Below, piece by piece: positions 42,219-50,462 of a DNA stretch of 64,000 nt; the first letter of the stretch is position 1; each line of letters starts with the position of its first letter. The DNA is from Meiothermus sp. (lineage in GTDB: Bacteria; Deinococcota; Deinococci; Deinococcales; Thermaceae). The notes beneath the pieces were generated by a model that saw only the letters and a list, made by a program, of their open reading frames with translations, was not told the origin of the DNA and did not search any database. A program made the translations under genes and the position numbers. The stretch covers positions 44,096 to 108,095 of the forward strand of contig NZ_JANXCG010000038.1 of NCBI RefSeq assembly GCF_025060375.1, written 5' to 3'.

Positions 42219-42850
42219 ACCCTTGCCATCCCTTCAGCTAGGAGCAGGTCCTCGGGGTAGGTGACCTTGAACATCCGGCGGTCACCCTCTACCAGTGCCA
42301 CTGGGTGGCCCATGGCCTGCACGAGCTGGGCGTCGTCGGTGTACTCGCGGCCTTCCGCACGGGCCCGCAGGTGGGCTTGCCAGAGCAGCTCCCGGTTGAA
42401 GCCTTGGGGGGTCTGTACCAACCGGTAGTGCTCCCGGGGTATGGTCGCCCCATACCGGCCCGCCTCCTCCTGTACCAGGGTGTCCGGAACGGGCACCGCC
42501 AGGGCGGCGGCCCCGGTTTTCTGCACCGCTTCCATGAGCCGCCGCACCGCCTCAGGTACCACAAAAGGGCGGGCCACGTCGTGAACCAGCACCAAAGAGC
42601 AGCTGGCCGCTTGCAGAAGGTTGAATACGCTCTGCTGTCGGGTGGGTCCTCCAGGCACGGTTTTTGCAGGGAGAGCCAGCTCTGCGCCAGGGGGCAGGGC
42701 CACCACAACCTCGTCGGCCCAGGCAAAGGCCTCCAGGGCCCACTCCAGGAGGGACTTCCCCCCTACCCGCAGGAACGCCTTGGGCCCCTGGCCGATTCGC
42801 GTTCCTAGGCCGGCGGCAGGAAGCAGCACCGAGACCTTCACGGCTGGCAT
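42206..42850 (-). CDS. ispD: 2-C-methyl-D-erythritol 4-phosphate cytidylyltransferase
   Basis: 214 residues. The nucleotidyltransferase signature LLPAAGLGTRIGQGPKAFLRVGGKSLL and VLVHDVARPFVVPEAVRRL, DTLVQEE, TPQGFNRELL are diagnostic. It forms CDP-methylerythritol from CTP and MEP, the step before IspE. The ATG is 68 bases from the divergent uppP start. Confidence 0.95.
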   Translation of the reverse strand: MPAVKVSVLLPAAGLGTRIGQGPKAFLRVGGKSLLEWALEAFAWADEVVVALPPGAELALPAKTVPGGPTRQQSVFNLLQAASCSLVLVHDVARPFVVPEAVRRLMEAVQKTGAAALAVPVPDTLVQEEAGRYGATIPREHYRLVQTPQGFNRELLWQAHLRARAEGREYTDDAQLVQAMGHPVALVEGDRRMFKVTYPEDLLLAEGMARVWSC

Positions 42851-42905
42851 GGTACCCTACCGGTGCAGGGGAAGGTCAAATCTCCACCTGGCTCCAATCG
42901 CGTGG

Positions 42906-42911
42906 TATCCT
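42906..42911 (+). promoter_or_regulatory. Leaderless -10 element of uppP
   Basis: TATCCT ends six bases before the GTG at 42918. It fits the leaderless spacing seen at other genes here. Confidence 0.5.
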
Positions 42912-42917
42912 CGGCCC

Positions 42918-43694
42918 GTGACGGTTTTTGAGGCGCTCATCTTAGGCGTTTTGGAAGGGCTTACCGAGTTTTTGCCCATCTCGTCCACCGGACACCTGAC
43001 CCTAGCCGCCCACCTCCTTGGCTTGGACATCCAGAACGACCCCTTTATCAAGAGCTTTGTGGTGGTGATTCAGCTTGGGGCCATCCTGGCGGTGCTGACC
43101 CTTTACTTTCGCCGCTTTTTGCGCGATCTGGAGGTTTGGAAGCGTGTGCTCCTGGCCTTTATCCCCACCGGCGTGCTGGGTTTCCTGTTTGCAGATGTGA
43201 TTGAGCGCGTTTTTTTGGGCAACGACCTGGTTGTGGTGGTGAACCTCGTAGGGGTGGGGGTTCTTTTGCTGCTCGTGGACCGCAGTTTGGAGCGGCGCAA
43301 GCGCTACGAGGATGTGAACCAGATGCCCCCCTTAAAGTCGGTGTTGGTGGGGCTTGCACAGGCCCTGGCGATGATGCCAGGGGTCTCCCGCAGCGGGGCC
43401 ACCATCGTGGGGGGGATGGCGCTGGGGATGTCCCGCAGGGCCGCTGCGGAGTTCTCCTTTATCCTGGCCGTGCCCACCATGCTCTCGGCTACCGGGTTTT
43501 CCCTGTTGCGCCACCTGGAGGAGTTTCGGACCGATGGTTGGGCACTCCTGGCGGTGGGCTTTCTGGCAGCCTTTTTTACGGCCTTGCTCACCGTCCGCTG
43601 GCTGCTTTCCTTTGTGAGCCAGAGCAGCTTTGTGCCCTTTGCGATTTACCGCATCCTCGTGGGGGTGGTCTATGGGGTCTTCTTCCTGCGCTAG
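42918..43694 (+). CDS. uppP: Undecaprenyl-diphosphatase
   Basis: 258 residues from the GTG of VTVFEALILGVLEG; the track ORF runs 99 codons further upstream into ispD and is wrong. The two active-site regions EGLTEFLPISSTGHL and MMPGVSRSGATIVGG are intact, with eight or so membrane helices. UppP (BacA) recycles undecaprenyl pyrophosphate for wall and surface polysaccharide synthesis and can give bacitracin resistance. It is divergent from ispD. Confidence 0.95.
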   Translation: MTVFEALILGVLEGLTEFLPISSTGHLTLAAHLLGLDIQNDPFIKSFVVVIQLGAILAVLTLYFRRFLRDLEVWKRVLLAFIPTGVLGFLFADVIERVFLGNDLVVVVNLVGVGVLLLLVDRSLERRKRYEDVNQMPPLKSVLVGLAQALAMMPGVSRSGATIVGGMALGMSRRAAAEFSFILAVPTMLSATGFSLLRHLEEFRTDGWALLAVGFLAAFFTALLTVRWLLSFVSQSSFVPFAIYRILVGVVYGVFFLR

Positions 43695-43701
43695 GGGGGC
43701 C

Positions 43702-44289
43702 TCAGTCCAGCTCGAGCTCTACCCTCTCCCCCCAGCGGGGCGCCCGCTCGTACTCCAGGCCGAACAGGTCCAGGATGCGCTGGGTAACGAAGGCCAGCAG
43801 GTCGTCAATCGTCCGGGGTTTGTGGTAGAACCCCGGTGCCGCGGGGAGGATGGTGGCCCCGGCTTGGGCAGCTTTTAGCATCGCCTCGAGGCTCGGCAAA
43901 GGGAGTGGGGCCTCCCTGGGGACCAGCACCAGCGGGCGCCGCTCCTTCAGGGTTACATAGGCCGCGCGGGTGAGCAGGTTGTCGGCCAGACCGTGGGCCA
44001 CCTTGGCCAGGGTGGTCGCGCTGCACGGCACCACCACCATGCCCATGGTGCGGAAGCTGCCGGAGGCGATGGGTGCACCCAGATCGCTGCTGCGGTGCAC
44101 CTTGTGGGCCAGGGTTTCCACTACCTGTAGGCCCTCCTCGGCCTCCTCGGCCAGCACCCGCTTGGCCCCCTGGGTCATAACCAGGTGAACCTCCAACCCT
44201 GGCACACGCCGCAGGGTACGCAAGAGATCGAGCGCGTAAGGCATGCCCGATGCGCCAGAGAGGCCTACCACCAGGCGTTTTGGCGTCAT
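43702..44289 (-). CDS. ubiX: Flavin prenyltransferase UbiX
   Basis: 195 residues. The Rossmann-like start VVGLSGASGMPYALDLL, the FMN loop MVVVPCSATTLAKVAHGLADNLLTRAA, and LKERRPLVLVPREAPL are diagnostic. UbiX attaches a dimethylallyl group to FMN to make prenyl-FMN, the cofactor of UbiD decarboxylases such as the one at 2795-4609. A TAAACT box lies six bases before the ATG. It converges with uppP. Confidence 0.94.
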   Translation of the reverse strand: MTPKRLVVGLSGASGMPYALDLLRTLRRVPGLEVHLVMTQGAKRVLAEEAEEGLQVVETLAHKVHRSSDLGAPIASGSFRTMGMVVVPCSATTLAKVAHGLADNLLTRAAYVTLKERRPLVLVPREAPLPLPSLEAMLKAAQAGATILPAAPGFYHKPRTIDDLLAFVTQRILDLFGLEYERAPRWGERVELELD

Positions 44290-44295
44290 GGGCTT

Positions 44296-44301
44296 AGTTT
44301 A
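44296..44301 (-). promoter_or_regulatory. Leaderless -10 element of ubiX
   Basis: TAAACT on the minus strand, six bases before the ubiX ATG. No clear -35. Confidence 0.5.
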
Positions 44302-44338
44302 CCGATCGGATTCCCCCGAGAAAGGGGCATAGGGGCAA

Positions 44339-45715
44339 TTAGTCTTCCTGGGGGGGCTGCCAGGGTAGCCCCTGGAAGAACTCCCTGACCAATCGACCCA
44401 CCAGGCCGCCCAGGGCCAGCAAGGCGATCAGGTTGGGAATGGCCATGAGGCCGTTCAGGGTATCGGCCACGGCGGTCAGGGTGGCCAGGCCCCCCAGGGG
44501 CCCCACGAAGGCGAAGGCCACAAAGGTCAGGCGGTAGGGCCAGCGCACCCCCTCGCCGAAGAGGTAGGCGGCGCCCTCCTCACCATAAAAGCCCCAGGAG
44601 GCCATGGTTCCCAGGGCGAACACGGCCAGCATCAAGGCCAGCAGGGGTACGCCGAGCGGATGCTCGGCGAAGAGGTGGCGGATGGCCTCTACCCGGTCCC
44701 CCCCAAAAAAACGCTCCCAGAGGCCACTGGCAATGAAGGTCAGCGCTGTAAGGGTCGTTACGAACAGGCTTACCAGCATCTCGGTAAGGCCCCAGAAGCC
44801 CTGCCGCACGGGGTGGTCCACCTGGGCCTGGGCGTGGGCGATGGCCGCGGAGCCTAACCCAGCTTCGTTGGCGAAGATGCCGCGCCCTACTCCTGCCTTC
44901 AGAATCTCGGTGAGGCCGATGGCGATGGCAGCCCCGGTGGCGCCGCTGGCTGCAGCCTGAAAACTCAGGGCCGAGGAGAAGATTAAGGCAAGGGCGGCGG
45001 GAACCTGACCGATGTGGAGGACCAGAAGGGGGAGTGCCCCCAGCAGGAAGAGGGCCAGCTTGATGGGGACGATCAGCTGGGCAAACCAGGCCACTCGGCG
45101 GATGCCCCCGCCTAGGAGCACGCCTATCAGAAGGGCCAGCAGAAGCCCGGTAATGGCTGGGGGGACGCCGAACTCCTGTAGAAGGGCATTGCCCACCGCT
45201 CCAGCCTGGGCCAGATTCCCGATGCCGAAGGCCGCCGCAGCGGTAAAAAACGCAAAAAGGGCGGCCAGCCAGGCCATCCTTCCACCCAGCCCATAGCGGA
45301 TGTAGAGCATCGGCCCGCCCATCACCGAGCCGTCGGTGTACTGACGGCGAAAGTGCACCGCCAGCACCGCCTCAGCGAACTTGGTGGCCATGCCCACCAG
45401 ATAGGCCACCCACATCCAGAGGACTGCGCCAGGGCCTCCCAGCAGCACGGCCCCCACCATGCCCACCAGGTGGCCGGTGCCCACCGTGGCTGACAGCGCC
45501 ACCATGGCTGCCTGAAAAGGGGTGATCTGGCCGCCGAAGCTCAGCGAGCGCTCACGGATGGCCCCCAGGGTTTCCCTTAGGGCCACCCCTAGGCGGCTGA
45601 ACTGGATGAAGCCTGTCCGTAGGGATAGGTAGAGGCCTACCAGGATGAAGACCAGCATCATTCCTGGACCATAGACGGCCTGGTTGATGGGTTCGTTGAG
45701 GGCGAGTAGGTCCAT
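44339..45715 (-). CDS. Sodium:alanine/glycine symporter family (AGCS)
   Basis: 458 residues with about ten membrane helices. Family marks: LSATVGTGHLVGMVGAVLLGGPGAVLWMWVAY, MGGPMLYIRYGLG and FANEAGLGSAAIAHAQAQ. The usual GTGNI at the sodium site reads GTGHL here, a change that may alter substrate or ion choice. Members carry alanine, glycine or related amino acids with Na+. The ATG follows aaggag. It is 24 bases downstream of the PATAN gene on the same strand. Confidence 0.9.
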   Translation of the reverse strand: MDLLALNEPINQAVYGPGMMLVFILVGLYLSLRTGFIQFSRLGVALRETLGAIRERSLSFGGQITPFQAAMVALSATVGTGHLVGMVGAVLLGGPGAVLWMWVAYLVGMATKFAEAVLAVHFRRQYTDGSVMGGPMLYIRYGLGGRMAWLAALFAFFTAAAAFGIGNLAQAGAVGNALLQEFGVPPAITGLLLALLIGVLLGGGIRRVAWFAQLIVPIKLALFLLGALPLLVLHIGQVPAALALIFSSALSFQAAASGATGAAIAIGLTEILKAGVGRGIFANEAGLGSAAIAHAQAQVDHPVRQGFWGLTEMLVSLFVTTLTALTFIASGLWERFFGGDRVEAIRHLFAEHPLGVPLLALMLAVFALGTMASWGFYGEEGAAYLFGEGVRWPYRLTFVAFAFVGPLGGLATLTAVADTLNGLMAIPNLIALLALGGLVGRLVREFFQGLPWQPPQED

Positions 45716-45739
45716 GGCGACTCCTTGCAGGTCTTTGGC

Positions 45740-46525
45740 TTAGGTTTGGGGCTCCGGCCAGGCTTCCACCCATACCCCCCGGCTGAGCTGGAGACGGCGC
45801 AGGTCGGTTTCGAAGAGGCCCAGCCGGCCTTGCATGTGTGGGCGGGCTTCTGGGTGCAGGCTGGCCTCGAGCCGATGGGTGCGCACCCGCACCCGAAAGG
45901 GGCCCGGCACCAAGGCCTGCCAGCGCTCAAAGAGCTCCTCGTCCACCACCGCCACCCCCTCCCCCTTTCCATACAAGGAGAGTACCACCAGGGTCTCGGG
46001 GCTGATCCCTGGCTGCGGCTGAACCCCCAGGAAGCCCAGCTTGAGCAGCTTGGCGAGCACCTGGGCGGCTTCGAGAGGGGGGGGATGGCCCATCAGTACC
46101 TGGGCAATGCGTTTTCCCTCGGCCTGAGCCAGCACGCGAAGCTCCAGCGGGCTGAGCTGGACCCGGGGTTGGGATGAACCGCCCCGCAGGGTCAGGCCCC
46201 AGTCCTCGGGCAGCCGGATTTCCCTCCAGGCCTCGAACTGGTGCAGGATCAGCTGGTGGGTGCTGAGGCTGGGCTCAATGCTCTGGCTGGGAGCTGGCCG
46301 GTTGGCCTCAAAGCGGAAGGGGGCCGCGGGAACCCCGATGAGCAACTCCGTGGCCTCCAGGCCCTTTAGGGGCCCGGCTTCGGCGTGCACCAGGTAGCCG
46401 TTTTGCAGGTAGATGGCCCCCAAGAATAGGGGGTGTTGGATGAAGAGGGCCCCGCCCCGGGTGGCCCCCATCAGAACTTCCAGCAGCCGCAACAGGGGGA
46501 ACTCGGCCAGGTTTCCGCTCAGCAT
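45740..46525 (-). CDS. PATAN (DUF4388) domain protein
   Basis: 261 residues. The first ~80 (LSGNLAEFPLLRLLEVLMGATRGGALFIQ ... YLQNGYLVHAEAGPLKGLEATELLIG) form a PATAN domain. The remainder, including LSPLELRVLAQAEGKRIAQVLMGH, looks like a winged-helix segment, then a poorly conserved C-terminus. It is the second PATAN protein in the window and may respond to the same motility system as the 5-16 kb operon, though it is located after aroB. It has a good SD (ggggaggc). Function is inferred only. Confidence 0.75.
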   Translation of the reverse strand: MLSGNLAEFPLLRLLEVLMGATRGGALFIQHPLFLGAIYLQNGYLVHAEAGPLKGLEATELLIGVPAAPFRFEANRPAPSQSIEPSLSTHQLILHQFEAWREIRLPEDWGLTLRGGSSQPRVQLSPLELRVLAQAEGKRIAQVLMGHPPPLEAAQVLAKLLKLGFLGVQPQPGISPETLVVLSLYGKGEGVAVVDEELFERWQALVPGPFRVRVRTHRLEASLHPEARPHMQGRLGLFETDLRRLQLSRGVWVEAWPEPQT

Positions 46526-46567
46526 GGGTCAGCCTCCCCAGGGATGCTCGGCCTACGGCGTACACCG

Positions 46568-47626
46568 CTATTCTAAGGGAGGGCCCTCGGTTGGGCGGTC
46601 CTCGAGGCCAGCCAGGCTCAGCAGCTCCGCGTAGCAGCGGAGCAGAATCTCTTCGGGGACCGGCCGTACCTCGAGCCAGCCCAGCCCCATGGGTACCACC
46701 CAGCGCAGGGTATGGCCTTGTTTCTTTTTGTCCCTAGACAGGAAGGGGGAGAGCGCCTCCCAGGGCAGACGGGGCATAGGGGGGGGCTCGAGCCAGTCCA
46801 GGAGCCGCTTCACGGTGGGCACCAGGTCGGCCCCGCCCAAGGCCTGCCCCAGCAGCGCAGCAAAGAGGAGCCCATAGGCCACCGCCGTGCCGTGGGAGAG
46901 TGCCCCCTGGGTGGCCCCTTCCAGGGCGTGGGCCAGGGTGTGCCCCAGGTTTAGCTTGCGCCGTTCGCCCTGCTCGGTGGGGTCGGCTTCCACAACCCCA
47001 ATCTTGACCTCTACGGCCCGCGCTAGGTAGTCCTCCAGGCCTGCCCAGTCGGGCTTCAGCGGCTCTACCTGCAAGAGCGCCTGGTCCCCTCGGATGAGGC
47101 CGTGCTTGAAGGCCTCCACCAGCCCCTCCTTGAAGAGGGGAGGGGGCAGGGTGGCCAGGGCCTCCAGGTCGGCGTAGACCCCTTTGGGCGCGTGAAAGGC
47201 CCCCACCAGGTTTTTGCCCTCAGGCAGGTTGAGGCCGGTCTTGTTGCCCACCGCGGCGTCCACAATAGCCAGGGTGGTGGTGGGCAGGCTTATGTAGGCA
47301 ATTCCCCTCAGGTAGGTGGCAGCCACAAAGCCCCCCAGGTCGGTCAGGCTGCCTCCGCCCACGATGTAGAGCGTGGTGTCTCGGGGCAGAGCGTTTTGTG
47401 CCAGCCAGGAGAGCACCCGACCGTAGACCGAAAGGCGTTTGGCCCCCTCGCCGCCCCGCAGCCCCAGGGTGTGGCGTATGCCTAGCCGGTGGGCGAGCCT
47501 TCGCGCGTAGGAGGAAGCTGCCCGGTCGTAGAGCAGGGCCTTGGGCCCGGGAGGGGCGGGTACCTCGAGGCTTCGGCCAATCTGGACAGGATAGGGGACG
47601 GGGTATCTAACCTCTAGGCTGCGCAT
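46568..47626 (-). CDS. aroB: 3-dehydroquinate synthase
   Basis: 352 residues. The NAD site GGGSLTDLGGFVAATYLRGI, the metal-site region VDAAVGNKTGLNLPEGKNLVGAFHAP, and KLNLGHTLAHALEG are diagnostic. It makes 3-dehydroquinate, step two of the shikimate pathway. The start overlaps the aroK stop by 20 bases, so the two are translationally coupled. Confidence 0.95.
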   Translation of the reverse strand: MRSLEVRYPVPYPVQIGRSLEVPAPPGPKALLYDRAASSYARRLAHRLGIRHTLGLRGGEGAKRLSVYGRVLSWLAQNALPRDTTLYIVGGGSLTDLGGFVAATYLRGIAYISLPTTTLAIVDAAVGNKTGLNLPEGKNLVGAFHAPKGVYADLEALATLPPPLFKEGLVEAFKHGLIRGDQALLQVEPLKPDWAGLEDYLARAVEVKIGVVEADPTEQGERRKLNLGHTLAHALEGATQGALSHGTAVAYGLLFAALLGQALGGADLVPTVKRLLDWLEPPPMPRLPWEALSPFLSRDKKKQGHTLRWVVPMGLGWLEVRPVPEEILLRCYAELLSLAGLEDRPTEGPPLE

Positions 47627-48167
47627 AGTCCCAAAGCCGCTTTATGATTTCGTCCACCACCTCGGGAATCCGCCGGCCATCGGTGGAGACGTGTAGGGGG
47701 GCCTGCCGGTAGAGGCCCTCGCGTTCGGCCATGAGCTGGCAGATGCGCTGAAGGGGGTCCGGGCCCCTTAGAAGGGGGCGCTCGCCGGGGCGACGGCGCA
47801 CCCGCTCGAAGATGGTCTCTGGGCTGGCCCAAAGGGCCACCACCGGCCCTCGAGCCAAGAGCCGGGCACGGTTTTCTGGGTTCACGAAGGTGCCCCCACC
47901 CAGGGAGAGGACCAGGTAGTCCTTCTGGGTGAGCTCCTCCACCGCTGCAGCCTCGAGCTGGCGGAAGGTAGGCTCGCCCAGGTGCCGGAAGATGTCGGCC
48001 ACCGAGAGACCCATCTGCCGCTCTATGTAGCGGTCAAGGTCGATGAAGTGCAGCACGAGCGAACGGGCCAGTTCTCGCCCGATGCGGCTCTTGCCCACCC
48101 CCATGAACCCGGTCAGGGCCACCCAGGTGGTAGGGCGTTCTATTTGGATCACGGGCCGTTCGCTCAT
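47607..48167 (-). CDS. aroK: Shikimate kinase
   Basis: 186 residues. P-loop GFMGVGKSRIGRELA, substrate Asp-Arg in IDLDRYIERQMG, and GGGTFVNPENRARL are family marks. It phosphorylates shikimate with ATP. It lies between aroC and aroB in the same operon. Confidence 0.95.
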   Translation of the reverse strand: MSERPVIQIERPTTWVALTGFMGVGKSRIGRELARSLVLHFIDLDRYIERQMGLSVADIFRHLGEPTFRQLEAAAVEELTQKDYLVLSLGGGTFVNPENRARLLARGPVVALWASPETIFERVRRRPGERPLLRGPDPLQRICQLMAEREGLYRQAPLHVSTDGRRIPEVVDEIIKRLWDYAQPRG

Positions 48168-48226
48168 GGGGTCTTTGAGGGTACCAGGTTACACCGGGGG
48201 GCAGCCTCTTCCAAGCTGGGCCTGGT

Positions 48227-49378
48227 TCAGTAGGCCTGCACCCGTTGCTTGTAGCGCTCCACCCGCTCCACCAGCTCCTCTAGGGTATCCCCACCGAATT
48301 TTTCCAGATAGGCCTGGGCCAGCACGATGCCCACCAGGGCCTCCAGAATCACGCTGGCCGCTGGTACTGCGGTCACGTCGGAGCGCTCGCGGGCGGCGTC
48401 GGCGGGCTGATGGGTAACCACGTCCACCGTGGGCAGGGGCTTCATCAGGGTGGCGATGGGCTTTAGTGCGGCCCGCACCACCAGCTCCTCTCCGGTGCTC
48501 ATCCCGGCCTCGGTGCCGCCGGCGCGGTTGGTCCTGCGGTAGTAGCCCCGGCCCTCTTCCCAGTAGATGGCGTCGTGGACCTCCGAGCCTGGCTTCATGG
48601 CGTTGGCAAAGGCCGGGCCTATCTCCACGCCCTTGACGGCGGGGATGCTCAGAACCATCTGAGCGATGCGCCCATCCAGCTTGCGGTCCCAGTGGGCGTG
48701 CGAGCCCAGGCCCACCACCAGCCCCCGGAAACGGGCCTCGACGATGCCCCCCAGCGTATCGCCTGCGGCCTTGGCCTCGTCGACCCGGCGGATGACCTCG
48801 GCCTCGGCCTGGGGGTCGGCCATCCGCACGGGGCTCTGCTCAATGCGCTCCTTCAGGCTCCAGTCAAAGGGCACTCGGCTCCATACCCCGGCCATCCCAT
48901 CCACGAAGGAGGCGCTTTCCACCCCGAAGAAGGAGAGGAGCTTGTGGGCAATCGCCCCAATGGCGACCCGCATAGCGGTTTCGCGGGCCGAGGCCCGCTC
49001 CAGAACGTCCCGCAGGTCCTTATGGCCGTACTTAATGCCCCCTGAGAGGTCGGCGTGGCCGGGCCTGGCCGCGGTAAGGGCCTTTTTGCGCGGCTCGTTG
49101 CCAGGGGCCGGGTCCATGATCTCCACCCAGTTGCGGTGGTCGCTGTTCTTGATGACCAGCGTCAGCGGGGCTCCGGTGGTGCGCCCAGCCCGTACCCCGC
49201 TCAGAAACTCCACCGTGTCCGTCTCAATCACCATCCGCCGCCCGCGCCCATAGCCCCCCTGGCGCTTTCTGAGCCATGGGTTGATGTCCTCCACGGTGAG
49301 GGGGAGCTGGCTGGGCAGGCCTTCTACAATGCCGGTGAGTTGAGGCCCGTGGGACTCTCCAGCGGTCAAAAAACGCAT
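48227..49378 (-). CDS. aroC: Chorismate synthase
   Basis: 383 residues. Signature patterns: MRFLTAGESHGPQLTGIVEGLP, RPGHADLSGGIKYGHKDLRDVLERASARETAMRVA, and RSDVTAVPAASVILEALVG. It converts EPSP to chorismate using reduced FMN. Chorismate is the substrate of MqnA in this window and the precursor of aromatic amino acids. A TAGATT box lies six bases before the ATG, so the aroC-aroK-aroB unit may have a leaderless start. Confidence 0.96.
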   Translation of the reverse strand: MRFLTAGESHGPQLTGIVEGLPSQLPLTVEDINPWLRKRQGGYGRGRRMVIETDTVEFLSGVRAGRTTGAPLTLVIKNSDHRNWVEIMDPAPGNEPRKKALTAARPGHADLSGGIKYGHKDLRDVLERASARETAMRVAIGAIAHKLLSFFGVESASFVDGMAGVWSRVPFDWSLKERIEQSPVRMADPQAEAEVIRRVDEAKAAGDTLGGIVEARFRGLVVGLGSHAHWDRKLDGRIAQMVLSIPAVKGVEIGPAFANAMKPGSEVHDAIYWEEGRGYYRRTNRAGGTEAGMSTGEELVVRAALKPIATLMKPLPTVDVVTHQPADAARERSDVTAVPAASVILEALVGIVLAQAYLEKFGGDTLEELVERVERYKQRVQAY

Positions 49379-49384
49379 GAACAG

Positions 49385-49390
49385 AATCTA
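49385..49390 (-). promoter_or_regulatory. Leaderless -10 element of aroC
   Basis: TAGATT on the minus strand, six bases before the aroC ATG, in the 51-base gap after hom. It suggests separate starts for hom and the aro genes. Confidence 0.45.
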
Positions 49391-49429
49391 GCACAACTGG
49401 GGGTGGGGCCCAAGGAGCTGGGCCAGGGG

Positions 49430-50446
49430 CTAGGCCTCCTCGAGCCGCTCCACCTCGAGCCCTGAGGCTGGAACGGCCCGGGGGATGGGCAGGTGGCCCG
49501 GGGCTCCAGAGAGCCAGCGGTAAAGGTCGTCCATCACCGCGCTGGCCGTGACCGCGCCGCCTGCCCCTGCCCCGGCAAAGTAGAGGGTGCCGATGGGCTC
49601 GCCCCGATACATCAGGGCATTGCGCCCGCTGCCCAGAAGAACTAAGGGGTGCTCTAAGGGCAGCCGCACTGGCCGTACCGCGGCCACCCAGCTCCCCCCT
49701 TCCGGGTAGAGGCTGGCCACCAGCCGGATGGCCTGGCCAGACCGTCGGGCCTCGGCCAGCGCCTCGGGGGTCAGGTGCTCGATGCCGCGGGTGCGCTGCA
49801 GCACCTGGCTCCACTCGAGGGCCGGGTCTGCCGTGAGCCGGCCCAACACGCATATTTTGTGGGCGGCGTCAATACCCCCCACATCCAGCCTGGGGTCGGC
49901 CTCCAGGTAGCCCAGCTGCCTGGCCTCTTCAAGGGCCTTCTGGTAGCCCGCTCCCTCCTCCATCCGGCGGATGAGGTAGCTGCAGGTGCCGTTTACGATT
50001 CCGTGCAACTCCTGGGTCCGGTTGCCCCACAGGCTTTGCAGAGCCCCCAGCACGGGGGTTCCGGCCATCACGCTGGCCTCGTAGTAGAGCTGGCCCCCTT
50101 CGGCGTAGGGACGCAGCTCGCCCCAGCGCTCGGCCAGGAGGGCCTTGTTGGCGGTGATCACCGGCAGGCCCCTCGAGAGGGCCTCCAGAACCAGGTCGCC
50201 AACCCTACCGGTACCCCCGGCCACCTCCACCAGGACCTCCACGCCCTCCAGAAATCCCTTGGGGTCGGTGGTGAGCAAGTGGGAAGGGATTGCAGGGCGG
50301 CTTCTTTGGGCGTCGCGTACCAGCACCCGGGCCAGCTCGAGCCGCACCCCGAGGGCCGCCAGGCGGTCTTGGTGCTGGGATAGAAGCCCTACCCAGGCCT
50401 GCCCCACAGTACCCGCTCCCAAAAGCGCAACGCGAACCGTTTTCAT
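49430..50446 (-). CDS. hom: Homoserine dehydrogenase
   Basis: 338 residues. Rossmann motif VALLGAGTVGQAWVGLL, ITANKALLAERW, YYEASVMAGTPVLGAL, NGTCSYLIRRMEEG and the catalytic-Lys region LEADPRLDVGGIDAAHKICVL are complete. It reduces aspartate semialdehyde to homoserine for threonine and methionine. There is no C-terminal ACT domain, so threonine feedback through that domain is not expected. A TAGGCT box lies six bases before the ATG. Confidence 0.94.
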   Translation of the reverse strand: MKTVRVALLGAGTVGQAWVGLLSQHQDRLAALGVRLELARVLVRDAQRSRPAIPSHLLTTDPKGFLEGVEVLVEVAGGTGRVGDLVLEALSRGLPVITANKALLAERWGELRPYAEGGQLYYEASVMAGTPVLGALQSLWGNRTQELHGIVNGTCSYLIRRMEEGAGYQKALEEARQLGYLEADPRLDVGGIDAAHKICVLGRLTADPALEWSQVLQRTRGIEHLTPEALAEARRSGQAIRLVASLYPEGGSWVAAVRPVRLPLEHPLVLLGSGRNALMYRGEPIGTLYFAGAGAGGAVTASAVMDDLYRWLSGAPGHLPIPRAVPASGLEVERLEEA

Positions 50447-50452
50447 GGGCTA

Positions 50453-50458
50453 AGCCTA
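50453..50458 (-). promoter_or_regulatory. Leaderless -10 element of hom
   Basis: TAGGCT on the minus strand, six bases before the hom ATG, in the 16-base gap to divergent queG. Confidence 0.45.
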
Positions 50459-50462
50459 CCAG